A DNA stretch of 6,318 nt, from assembly GCA_023459535.1 (NCBI GenBank), contig JAEWTK010000127.1, positions 1-6,318 on the forward strand, read 5' to 3'. A program made the translations under genes and the position numbers. The stretch comes from Pseudomonadota bacterium (lineage in GTDB: Bacteria; Pseudomonadota; Gammaproteobacteria; Burkholderiales; Methylophilaceae). The notes under the pieces are model-generated. The model was not told where the DNA came from. It searched no databases and saw nothing but the letters and a program-made list of their open reading frames with translations. Below, piece by piece: positions 1 to 6,103 of this stretch (its first letter is position 1; each line of letters opens with the position of its first letter).

Positions 1-114
1 GTGTTAAGCGAGGTGTTTTTCGAGGCGCCGAAGGTGTTGCTGCAGCAATATCCGGAGGTTTACCTGCAACTTGCCGGCTTTTACCGGCAGGATCCGGCCA
101 CGCGTTTGTGCTGA
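1..114 (+). CDS. mtfA: C-terminal end of an MtfA-like (M90 family) zinc peptidase, partial
   Basis: Only the last 37 codons are present, read in frame 1 and ending at TGA 112-114; the start lies outside the window. The visible residues include LSEVFFEAP, then YPEVY, then FYRQDPATRLC. This matches the C-terminal pattern of the M90 peptidases (MtfA), where a SE-FF--P segment is followed by a YP-x-Y helix and an FY-QDP ending. In E. coli, MtfA is a cytosolic aminopeptidase-like zinc protein that binds the glucose repressor Mlc. The HExxH zinc site lies upstream of what can be seen, so catalytic competence cannot be judged. The gene converges on nadB, with 21 bases between the two stop codons. 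The family call is from memory of the C-terminal pattern and is fairly but not fully secure. Confidence 0.72.
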   Translation: MLSEVFFEAPKVLLQQYPEVYLQLAGFYRQDPATRLC

Positions 115-135
115 CGGGATGCCGGCATTTCAGCT

Positions 136-1749
136 TCAGTGATGGTGGCCGTGATGACGGTCGAGCAGGCTGTAGTAGTTTGACGGCTCGAGCACGGTTG
201 GCACGGCCTCCGGCAGCATGTCCGGATAGTCCTTGCTGTAATGCAGTCCGCGGCTCTCATGTCGCTCCATCGCGCTCTTCACAATCAGTTCGGCGACCTG
301 CAACAGGTTTCTCAATTCAATCAGATCGTTGCTGATGCGGAAGTTGCTGTAGAACTCGTGCACTTCGTCGCGCAGCATGTGGATGCGGTGCAGGGCACGC
401 GCGAGACGCTTGTTGGTGCGGACGATGCCGACGTAATTCCACATGAAACGGCGCAGTTCGTTCCAGTTGTGCGTGATGATGATTTCCTCGTCCGCATCCG
501 TTACCCGGCTTTCATCCCAGTAGGGCAGCTCCGGTATCGTTCTCGGAGGCTGGGCCAGTATGTCCTCGGCTGCCGCCTGACCGAAAACCAGACACTCCAG
601 CAGCGAATTACTGGCCAGGCGGTTGGCGCCATGCAGACCGGTACAGGCGGTCTCGCCGATGGCATAGAGACCGGGCAGGTCGGTACGCCCGATATGGTCA
701 GTCATGATGCCACCGCAACTGTAATGGGCTGCCGGCACGACGGGGATTGGTTCCTTGGTGATATCGATGCCCAGTTCCATGCAGCGCCGGTAGATGGTCG
801 GGAAATGCGATAGTACGAAATCCGCAGGCTGATGCGAGATATCCAGATAGACACAGTCGATGCCGCGTTTCTTCATCTCGAAGTCGATGGCGCGAGCGAC
901 AATGTCGCGTGGAGCCAGTTCTGCGCGTTCGTCGTGTTCCTGCATGAAACGCGTACCGTCCGGCAGCTTGAGGATGCCGCCTTCGCCCCGCACCGCCTCG
1001 GTGATGAGGAAGGACTTGGCCAGCGGGTGGTAGAGGCAGGTCGGGTGGAACTGGATGAATTCCATATTGGCGACACGACAACCCGCACGCCAGGCCATGG
1101 CAATGCCGTCGCCGGTGGCAACGTCGGGGTTGGTGGTATACAGATAGACCTTGCCGGTGCCGCCGGTGGCAAGCACCGTATGCTGCGCGCCTATGGTCAG
1201 TACTTTGCCGCTGGTGTTGTCCAGCACGTAGGCGCCCAGACATTCGCCGCCTTCGATGCCGACCTTGCGCGCAGTGATCAGGTCAACGGCGATGTGGTCT
1301 TCCATTAGGTCGATGTTCGGGTGTTCCTTGACCTTCTCCGCCAGGGTTTTTTGCACCGCATGGCCGGTGGCATCGGCGGCGTGGATGATGCGCCGGTGGC
1401 TGTGGCCGCCTTCGCGCGTCAGGTGAAAGCCGCTGTCGTCTTCCTCGCGCGTGAAAGGCACGCCCTCGGCAATCAGCCATTCCACGGTCTCTCGACCATG
1501 TTCGGCAACCAGGCGGGTGACCTCGGCATCGCAGAGGCCTGCTCCGGCGGTCAAGGTGTCCTGAATGTGCGCTTCGATGGAATCATCGCTGGCCAGCACT
1601 GCCGCTATGCCGCCCTGTGCCCAGTTGCTTGAACTGTCGTTGATGCCGCGTTTGCTGACCAGGCAGACTTTTTTGTTGGCAGCCACCTTGAGTGCAAGGG
1701 TCAGGCCGGCAAGTCCGCTCCCTATGATGAGTACGTCGTATTCGCGCAT
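136..1749 (-). CDS. nadB: L-aspartate oxidase (quinolinate synthase B component)
   Basis: A flavoprotein of 537 residues, close to the 540 of E. coli NadB. It oxidises L-aspartate to iminoaspartate using FAD, with oxygen or fumarate as acceptor. NadA then condenses iminoaspartate with dihydroxyacetone phosphate to quinolinate in de novo NAD synthesis. The N-terminal dinucleotide-binding motif GSGLAGL is at residues 10-16. The [11 protein letters not shown] loop near 40-50, REGGH at 112-116, EFIQFHPT at 230-237, APRD at 279-282, HYSCGG at 342-347 and [15 protein letters not shown] at 371-385 are the fumarate reductase/NadB substrate and flavin signatures. The C-terminal helical domain runs from about 425 to 525. 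The start is ATG (CAT at 1747-1749); no strong Shine-Dalgarno sequence precedes it. The protein ends in an unusual His-rich tail, RHHGHHH. It is divergent from rpoE, as in gammaproteobacteria. No succinate dehydrogenase iron-sulfur partner is adjacent, which favours NadB over SdhA/FrdA. Confidence 0.97.
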   Translation of the reverse strand: MREYDVLIIGSGLAGLTLALKVAANKKVCLVSKRGINDSSSNWAQGGIAAVLASDDSIEAHIQDTLTAGAGLCDAEVTRLVAEHGRETVEWLIAEGVPFTREEDDSGFHLTREGGHSHRRIIHAADATGHAVQKTLAEKVKEHPNIDLMEDHIAVDLITARKVGIEGGECLGAYVLDNTSGKVLTIGAQHTVLATGGTGKVYLYTTNPDVATGDGIAMAWRAGCRVANMEFIQFHPTCLYHPLAKSFLITEAVRGEGGILKLPDGTRFMQEHDERAELAPRDIVARAIDFEMKKRGIDCVYLDISHQPADFVLSHFPTIYRRCMELGIDITKEPIPVVPAAHYSCGGIMTDHIGRTDLPGLYAIGETACTGLHGANRLASNSLLECLVFGQAAAEDILAQPPRTIPELPYWDESRVTDADEEIIITHNWNELRRFMWNYVGIVRTNKRLARALHRIHMLRDEVHEFYSNFRISNDLIELRNLLQVAELIVKSAMERHESRGLHYSKDYPDMLPEAVPTVLEPSNYYSLLDRHHGHHH

Positions 1750-1922
1750 GGATTCACTATGTTTTTGACAGGTCGTTAGGATGAACTAATGCGAGTTTAG
1801 CGCTGTCTCTAGTGACAAGCTAGCAATTGATTTGTCTTGAGCCCGGGAGAGAATGAATGTTGAACACGAAGAAACTGCAAGAATTTTCACAGCTGAGTTT
1901 CGTTGATACAACGATGCAAGGG

Positions 1923-1928
1923 TATACT
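1923..1928 (+). promoter_or_regulatory. Candidate -10 element for rpoE (TATACT)
   Basis: TATACT matches five of six bases of the sigma-70 -10 consensus and lies 39 bases before the preferred rpoE ATG at 1968. A start about 7 bases downstream would give a leader of roughly 33 bases containing the AAGGAG ribosome site. The nearest -35-like hexamer, TTGATA at 1903-1908, is only 14 bases away, shorter than the usual 16-18, so the pairing is poor. No convincing sigma-E type promoter (GGAACTT, about 16 bases, TCTGA) was found nearby, although autoregulation is expected for this family. If this -10 is real, it excludes the upstream in-frame start at 1857 for that transcript. Confidence 0.25.
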
Positions 1929-1951
1929 CCGACAGTTGAAAAAGTGCTAAC

Positions 1952-1957
1952 AAGGAG
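1952..1957 (+). promoter_or_regulatory. Ribosome binding site deciding the rpoE start
   Basis: AAGGAG lies 10 bases before ATG 1968. It supports a 205-residue RpoE whose N-terminus aligns with family members: a short variable stretch, then REIDQELVERAQRGD. A competing site, GGGAGAGA at 1845-1852, precedes ATG 1857 in the same frame and would add 37 residues. The downstream site is preferred because the added residues have no counterpart in RpoE/AlgU proteins known to me. Confidence 0.55.
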
Positions 1958-1967
1958 CAAGGCCTCT

Positions 1968-2585
1968 ATGGGTTCCAATCCCACAGCTGGCAACCGTGAA
2001 ATCGATCAGGAACTGGTTGAACGCGCGCAGCGCGGCGACAAGCAGGCCTTTGGCATGCTGGTGGACAAATACCAGCGCAAGCTGGGTCGTCTGCTTTCCA
2101 GGTTGATTCGCGATCAGGCGGAAATCGAGGATGTGGTGCAGGAGTCTTTCATCAAGGCTTACCGCGCCTTGCCTAATTTTCGCGGCGACAGTGCCTTTTA
2201 TACCTGGCTGTACAGAATCGGCATCAATACGGCGAAGAACTACCTGGTTTCCATGGGGCGCAGGCCTCAGGTCAGCAACGATATCGAGATCGAGGACGCT
2301 GAAAACTTCGAGGATGCAGGTGAGTTGCGCACGATGGAAACACCAGAGACAGAGTTGATGACCAAGGAAATTGCACAGACGGTCAATGACACGGTTGAGG
2401 GCCTGCCTGAAGAGTTGCGGACTGCGATTACCTTGCGTGAAATCGAAGGCTTGAGTTACGAAGAGATTGCGACACTGATGGACTGCCCGATCGGCACTGT
2501 GCGCTCCCGTATTTTCAGGGCGCGTGAGACGATCGCGCAAAAGTTGCGTCCATTGCTCGATACCCCACAGGATAAACGCTGGTAA
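1968..2585 (+). CDS. rpoE: RNA polymerase sigma factor RpoE (AlgU/sigma-24 type, ECF family)
   Basis: This sigma factor directs RNA polymerase to envelope-stress promoters. With the start at 1968 it has 205 residues, against 191 in E. coli. Region 2 spans about 27-94: DVVQESFIKAYRAL at 55-68 is region 2.2, and FRGDSAFYTWLYRI at 71-84 is the -10 recognition and melting region 2.3-2.4, nearly identical to E. coli. An acidic linker (DIEIEDAENFED, 105-116) leads to region 4 at about 141-193, with LPEELRTAITLREIEGLSYEE and the helix-turn-helix CPIGTVRSRIFRARE at 173-187 that reads the -35. It heads the rseA-rseB-rseC-degP operon and is divergent from nadB. In this family the protein is held inactive by RseA and usually activates its own promoter; the sequence shows no clear sigma-E promoter here. 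The main uncertainty is the start: ATG 1857 and ATG 1914 are in-frame alternatives. Confidence 0.96.
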   Translation: MGSNPTAGNREIDQELVERAQRGDKQAFGMLVDKYQRKLGRLLSRLIRDQAEIEDVVQESFIKAYRALPNFRGDSAFYTWLYRIGINTAKNYLVSMGRRPQVSNDIEIEDAENFEDAGELRTMETPETELMTKEIAQTVNDTVEGLPEELRTAITLREIEGLSYEEIATLMDCPIGTVRSRIFRARETIAQKLRPLLDTPQDKRW

Positions 2586-2613
2586 GCCGGCGCTTAATTA
2601 GCAGGAGAACTAC

Positions 2614-3084
2614 ATGAAAGACCAGATTTCAGCGCTGATAGACGATGAGATTTCGCTGCAAGAGGCGGAATATCTGTACACGGCGCTCAAGGCTGAAGGT
2701 GAAAGTCGTGAATGTTGGATGACCTATCATCTGATAGGGGATGCCATGCGTGGCAGTCCGACTTTCAAACATGATCTGCGCATGCGGATCATGCAGCAGA
2801 TTGATGCAGAGCCGGCTGTGCTTGCGCCCAAAAATGCAAAACCGGTACCGGAGTCCATCACCAGGAAACCTTCCCGGCTGTGGTCGGTTGCAGCTTCGAT
2901 GGCGGCAGTAGTGTTTGTCGGCATGATCGTACTGCAGCAACAGCCTCAGCAAGCCGAGGATATCCTGCCGATGGAGATCGCGCAGAATCTGCCTGCCGAA
3001 TACCTGCAGGCGCATCAATCTGTAGTGCCCAGCAGCGCCGCCTATTACATTCAATCCGCCGCCTATACGGAGCGCGCGAAGTGA
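2614..3084 (+). CDS. rseA: Anti-sigma-E factor RseA (MucA type)
   Basis: A single-pass inner-membrane protein of 156 residues that binds RpoE in the cytoplasm and releases it when proteolysed during envelope stress. The N-terminal domain (about 1-65) carries the family pattern: ISALIDDEIS at 5-14, then CWMTYHLIGDAMRG at 34-47, ending in a basic helix, HDLRMRIMQQI. A Pro/Lys-rich linker (about 66-88) leads to one transmembrane segment, roughly 89-107 (LWSVAASMAAVVFVGMIVL), with Arg/Lys on the cytoplasmic side. The periplasmic part (108-156) starts with a Gln-rich stretch (QQQPQQAED). It contains LPAEYLQAHQSVVPS, resembling the conserved C-terminal segment of betaproteobacterial RseA and MucA. 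It is shorter than E. coli RseA (216) or MucA (194), mostly in the periplasmic half. The ribosome site AGGAGA (2603-2608) lies 5 bases before the ATG, and the gene follows rpoE by 28 bases. Confidence 0.94.
   Translation: MKDQISALIDDEISLQEAEYLYTALKAEGESRECWMTYHLIGDAMRGSPTFKHDLRMRIMQQIDAEPAVLAPKNAKPVPESITRKPSRLWSVAASMAAVVFVGMIVLQQQPQQAEDILPMEIAQNLPAEYLQAHQSVVPSSAAYYIQSAAYTERAK
3068..3072 (+). promoter_or_regulatory. Ribosome binding site supporting a GTG start for rseB
   Basis: CGGAG inside the 3' end of rseA lies 8 bases before GTG 3081. The GTG shares bases with the rseA stop (GTGA, 3081-3084), so translation is probably coupled. The first in-frame ATG after it (3111) would remove the charged start of the signal peptide (residues 1-10), so the GTG is the better choice. 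Confidence 0.55.
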
Positions 3085-4049
3085 TTGGAAAGTGGTTGCT
3101 GGCTTGCCTGATGGCAAGCCATTTTTCTTTGGCCCTGGCTGATGATGTAACGCAGCAGGACCCTTGGGTGTTACTGGACAAGGCTGCTCATGCAGCCAGG
3201 GATCTGAGCTACAAGGGAATCTTCATGTATCAGTCGGGCACAAACAGCCGCTCGATCGAAATTACCCACATGAATGCCGGGCAGGGCGAATATTCGCGCA
3301 TTGTCATGCTTGATGGCCTGCCGCAGGAATTGCTGAGCCAGGGCAGCGATATCGTCATCTTCAGTCCGCGCAATGAGAAAGTCGTGATCGAGAAGCGTCG
3401 CGGCAAGAATCTTTTCCCGGCTTTGCTGCCAGTCAATCTGGAACTGGTCAAAGCCAGCTACAAGGCAAGGATCACCGGACAGGAGCGTGTGGCTGGCAGA
3501 GAGGGTTTCCTTGTCCTGCTTGAACCGCGTGATGATTATCGCTATGGCTTCAGGCTGCTGACGGACAAGGAGTTTGGCCTCTTGCTGAAGGCGACAACCT
3601 TGAACCAGCAGAGTGAGGTGATCGAGCAGATTGCCTTCAATCAGCTCAATTTGCTGAACATGAGCGATATGGAGTGGTTCAAGCCTCAGGTCGATCCTGG
3701 TAAGCCTTATGTCATGGAGGAAGAAGTGCCTGCCGGCCTGGCGGAGAGCCCTCAGGACTGGAGTCTGGAGCAACTGCCTCCCGGATACAGGCAGATCGAT
3801 CATATCAAGCGCATGGTGCCGGGCAAAAAGGCGGCAGTGAATCAACTGATATTCTCGGATGGGCTGTCTTCGGTCTCCCTCTTCATTGAGCCTCTGGTCA
3901 AGGGCACAAGACCCAAGGTCGGTCAGACCACGGTCGGTCCTACCAATTTCTACGCCAATGTGAATCACGGTCATCAGATCGTTGTGGTCGGCGAAGTGCC
4001 ACAGGCAACCGTAGCCCAGATTGCCAATTCGGTCCATTTCAAACAATAG
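3081..4049 (+). CDS. rseB: Sigma-E regulatory protein RseB (MucB type), periplasmic
   Basis: A secreted protein of 322 residues (E. coli RseB, 318) that binds the periplasmic part of RseA and protects it from the site-1 protease. In the family it senses lipopolysaccharide intermediates or lipid-like ligands. The GTG start gives a signal peptide: MIGKW, a hydrophobic stretch, and a cleavage site after LALA at about residue 20. The N-terminal lipid-carrier-like (LolA/LppX-fold) domain covers about 24-200 and contains the characteristic LSYKGIFMYQSG at 42-53 and a DGLPQELL segment near 78-85. A short linker rich in Pro, Glu and Gly leads to the C-terminal domain at about 225-320 (QLPPGYRQ, LIFSDGLSSVSLFIEP, ending HQIVVVGEVPQATVAQIANS), which in homologues contacts RseA. 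The reading frame stays open far upstream inside rseA, but those codons are a shadow of rseA. It overlaps rseA by 4 bases and is followed by rseC after 9. Confidence 0.95.
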   Translation: MIGKWLLACLMASHFSLALADDVTQQDPWVLLDKAAHAARDLSYKGIFMYQSGTNSRSIEITHMNAGQGEYSRIVMLDGLPQELLSQGSDIVIFSPRNEKVVIEKRRGKNLFPALLPVNLELVKASYKARITGQERVAGREGFLVLLEPRDDYRYGFRLLTDKEFGLLLKATTLNQQSEVIEQIAFNQLNLLNMSDMEWFKPQVDPGKPYVMEEEVPAGLAESPQDWSLEQLPPGYRQIDHIKRMVPGKKAAVNQLIFSDGLSSVSLFIEPLVKGTRPKVGQTTVGPTNFYANVNHGHQIVVVGEVPQATVAQIANSVHFKQ

Positions 4050-4058
4050 AACTTTCCC

Positions 4059-4544
4059 ATGATTGAAGAACACGCAATTGTCGTCAGCGTAAGCGGGGAT
4101 GACGCCATGCTGGAGATCATACGCAAGAAGCCTTGCGGTCTCTGCGGCAAATCCAGGGGCTGCGGTATTTCGCTATGGGGCAAGTTGTTCAACCACAAGA
4201 GTGAATTCAGGGCCACCAATAGCATAGGCGCCAAAGTCGGCGATACGGTCATTGTCGGTGTCGATGAGCAGGCCTTGCTCAAGGGTTCCATGAAGATTTA
4301 TGGCATGCCCCTGTTGGCTCTGTTGGTGGGTGCCTTGCTTGCCATGGCGTTTCTGCCTGCAGGCGCGAGCGCAATTCAGAAGGATACTTATGCCGTCATT
4401 GGAGCTGCTGCCGGCCTGGTTCTCAGCCTGCTCTGGCTGAAGGGGCATGCAGCGGGGCAAAGCTGGAATCCCAGCCATCAACCTGTCATCCTGCGGACAG
4501 ATAATCAAACTGTAGTGAATTTAAAGTGTGAACGAGGTGAATAG
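4059..4544 (+). CDS. rseC: RseC family membrane protein (MucC; SoxR-reducing system subunit)
   Basis: An inner-membrane protein of 161 residues (E. coli RseC, 159). The N-terminal cytoplasmic part begins MIEEHAIVVSVSGDDAML and carries the family Cys cluster C26-x2-C29-x5-C35 (CGLCGKSRGC). Two hydrophobic segments follow at about 81-99 (YGMPLLALLVGALLAMAFL) and 111-127 (YAVIGAAAGLVLSLLWL), then a short polar tail with an extra Cys157. In E. coli, RseC works with the Rsx electron-transfer complex to reduce the SoxR iron-sulfur cluster and has a mild effect on sigma-E activity. Whether it does so here cannot be told from this window. No good Shine-Dalgarno sequence precedes ATG 4059 (AGAACTTTCCC), so translation probably depends on ribosomes finishing rseB 9 bases upstream. 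Its TAG stop directly abuts the degP ATG. Confidence 0.93.
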   Translation: MIEEHAIVVSVSGDDAMLEIIRKKPCGLCGKSRGCGISLWGKLFNHKSEFRATNSIGAKVGDTVIVGVDEQALLKGSMKIYGMPLLALLVGALLAMAFLPAGASAIQKDTYAVIGAAAGLVLSLLWLKGHAAGQSWNPSHQPVILRTDNQTVVNLKCERGE

Positions 4545-5978
4545 ATGATCAAGAAAGTGATTGCGATTTCTGCACTGTGTCTGGCCATGATGGGTAATCT
4601 GGCCGTTGCCGGTAATGCCCAGGCTTACCAGCTTCCTGATTTTACGCAACTGGCCGAGAAGCAAGGGCCGGCTGTCGTCAATATCAGTATCACGCAGGTC
4701 GTGCAGGGTAATGGCTCGCCTTTTGCCGGGATGCCTCAGGACGAGGCGCTGGCTGAACTGTTCCGCCGTTTTGGTATTCCCATGCCCGGTGTGCCGGGAG
4801 GGGGCAGCGAACCGCAGCAGGAATACAAGTCGCAGTCATTGGGCTCCGGTTTTATCATCAGTAGCGACGGCTACATCATGACCAATGCCCACGTCATCCG
4901 CGATGCTTCCGAGGTGGTGGTCAAGCTCAATGACAAACGTGAATTCTCCGCCAAGATCATTGGTGCCGACGCGCGCACGGATGTCGCACTGCTCAAGATC
5001 GAAGCCAGCGGTCTGCCCAAGGTCACCATAGGCAATCCGGAGCAACTCAAGGTTGGCGAATGGGTGGTTGCGATCGGTTCGCCATTCGGGCTGGAAAGCA
5101 CGCTGACGGCTGGTGTCGTTAGTGCCAAGGGTCGTGCGTTGCCGCAGGAGAACTTCGTGCCTTTCATTCAGACCGATGTGGCCATCAACCCTGGCAACTC
5201 GGGTGGCCCGCTGTTCAACCTCAAGGGTGAAGTGGTCGGCATCAATTCCCAGATCTACAGCCGCACCGGGGGGTACATGGGCCTGTCCTTTGCGATTCCC
5301 ATCGACGTCGCCATGGAAATCTCGAATCAACTGCGAGCTAGCGGTAAAGTCTCGCGCGGTTGGCTCGGTATCGGCATCCAGGAAATCAACAAGGAACTGG
5401 CAGAATCGTTTGGCATGAAGGGTACCAACGGTGCGCTGGTCTCCAATGTGGAAAAGGGCAGCCCTGCCGAGAAAGGTGGTCTTGAGCCCGGGGATGTGAT
5501 CCTCAAGTTCGACAACAAGCCGATCGAGACTTCTGCCGACTTGCCCCGCGTGGTTGGTGCAACCAAGCCGGGCAAGCAGGTGCCGGTGGAAATCCTGCGC
5601 AAGGGCAATACCCGCAATCTGAGCATCACGTTGGGTGAAATGCCGACAGAGAAGGACGAAGTGGTGGCGAGTTCAAAAGCCCCGGCCAAGACCGAAGCCA
5701 ACCGTCTCGGCCTGATATTGCGCGACCTGACACCACAGCAAAAGAAGAAGATCAACGGCGGCAACGGCTTGCTGGTGGTCGAATCGCAAGCGCCCGCCGC
5801 GCAGGCCGGTATCCGCCGTGGTGATGTCATCCTTGGCTTGAACAATGCCGAGGTGCAGAGCCTGGAACAGTTCGATCAGCAGCTGGCGGCAATCCCTGCA
5901 GGCAAGACGGTTGCCCTGCTGGTTTTGCGTGACGGAAACACGCTCTACGTGCCGGTCAAGATAGGGGCTGCGAAGTAG
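4545..5978 (+). CDS. degP: Periplasmic serine endoprotease DegP/MucD (Do family, HtrA)
   Basis: An envelope quality-control protease/chaperone of 477 residues, nearly the length of P. aeruginosa MucD. It has a cleavable signal peptide: MIKK, a hydrophobic core, and GNAQA before YQLPDF, with cleavage after about residue 27. The trypsin-like domain (about 30-265) has all three catalytic residues: His116 in TNAHVI, Asp146 in ARTDVALLKI and Ser219 in GNSGGPL. The LA loop (about 55-95) is Gly/Pro-rich. PDZ1 is at about 271-365 (GWLGIGIQEI, GLEPGDVILKFDNKPI) and PDZ2 at about 386-475 (GLILRDLTPQQ, GIRRGDVILGLNNAEV). Two PDZ domains and a cleavable signal point to a soluble DegP/MucD rather than a DegS/AlgW membrane-anchored sensor protease with one PDZ. 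A ribosome site, GAGGTG (4534-4539), lies inside the end of rseC, and the ATG directly follows the rseC TAG. It is last in the operon and is followed by a terminator candidate. Confidence 0.97.
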   Translation: MIKKVIAISALCLAMMGNLAVAGNAQAYQLPDFTQLAEKQGPAVVNISITQVVQGNGSPFAGMPQDEALAELFRRFGIPMPGVPGGGSEPQQEYKSQSLGSGFIISSDGYIMTNAHVIRDASEVVVKLNDKREFSAKIIGADARTDVALLKIEASGLPKVTIGNPEQLKVGEWVVAIGSPFGLESTLTAGVVSAKGRALPQENFVPFIQTDVAINPGNSGGPLFNLKGEVVGINSQIYSRTGGYMGLSFAIPIDVAMEISNQLRASGKVSRGWLGIGIQEINKELAESFGMKGTNGALVSNVEKGSPAEKGGLEPGDVILKFDNKPIETSADLPRVVGATKPGKQVPVEILRKGNTRNLSITLGEMPTEKDEVVASSKAPAKTEANRLGLILRDLTPQQKKKINGGNGLLVVESQAPAAQAGIRRGDVILGLNNAEVQSLEQFDQQLAAIPAGKTVALLVLRDGNTLYVPVKIGAAK

Positions 5979-6009
5979 CATGCATGGTGCGTTAGTGATG
6001 CGAATGCTG

Positions 6010-6015
6010 TAAAAT
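6010..6015 (+). promoter_or_regulatory. Candidate -10 element upstream of lepA (TAAAAT)
   Basis: TAAAAT, preceded by GCTG, matches five of six bases of the sigma-70 -10 consensus. It lies 32 bases after the degP stop and 94 before the lepA start. No good -35 is present at the right distance (GTGCGT at 5987-5992 is poor). If used, transcripts would begin near 6022 and run straight through the strong hairpin at 6039-6068. The call is weak and rests on one hexamer. Confidence 0.2.
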
Positions 6016-6017
6016 CA

Positions 6018-6033
6018 GGCCATTCAAATGGCC
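6018..6033 (+). other. Small perfect hairpin ahead of the degP terminator
   Basis: GGCCAT (6018-6023) pairs perfectly with ATGGCC (6028-6033) across a TCAA loop. It ends 5 bases before the larger terminator stem. No T-run follows, so it is unlikely to terminate on its own; it could help protect the degP 3' end or simply be incidental. Confidence 0.4.
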
Positions 6034-6038
6034 AATTG

Positions 6039-6068
6039 ACAAGAAGGGCGCTCAGGCGCCCTTCTTGT
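6039..6068 (+). terminator. Rho-independent terminator candidate after degP
   Basis: A perfect 13-base-pair stem, ACAAGAAGGGCGC (6039-6051) with GCGCCCTTCTTGT (6056-6068), closes a TCAG loop. The downstream side reads TGGTTTTATATC, a short and interrupted T-tract, which makes the site directional for the plus strand; the minus-strand side has no T-run. It lies 61 bases after the degP stop and 35 before lepA. It probably ends the rpoE operon and partly insulates lepA. The imperfect T-tract leaves room for read-through into lepA. Confidence 0.85.
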
Positions 6069-6103
6069 TGGTTTTATATCGGTATCCTTAGCGTCAGCAC
6101 TTT

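Noticed and set aside
72..89. Hairpin TGCCGG/CCGGCA with a 6-base loop near the end of the mtfA-like gene, and the palindrome ATGCCGGCAT at 119-128, as terminators for the convergent pair.
   Set aside because: The stem is only 6 base pairs, lies inside coding sequence, and has no T-run on either side; the palindrome has no loop. Neither is supportable as a terminator.
241..1308. Long plus-strand open frames (190 and 158 codons) opposite nadB.
   Set aside because: They are antisense shadows of a clear, full-length nadB, with no recognisable domain and no ribosome site pattern; GC-rich third positions readily create such frames.
2583..2596. Inverted repeat TAAGC-CGGC-GCTTA spanning the rpoE stop codon.
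   Set aside because: A 5-base-pair stem without a T-run is too weak to call a regulatory hairpin or terminator between rpoE and rseA.
2880..3080. Upstream extension of the rseB reading frame to ATG 2880.
   Set aside because: It lies wholly inside rseA in another frame. The GTG at 3081 gives a proper signal peptide and family length, so the extension is a shadow.
4049..4054. GAACTT at the rseB-rseC junction as a sigma-E -35 element.
   Set aside because: No TCTGA-like -10 lies 15-18 bases downstream; the hexamer alone is expected by chance.
3171..4073. Minus-strand open frame of 300 codons opposite rseB.
   Set aside because: It is antisense to an intact rseB with a signal peptide and both family domains. 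The antisense product has no recognisable motif or plausible promoter.
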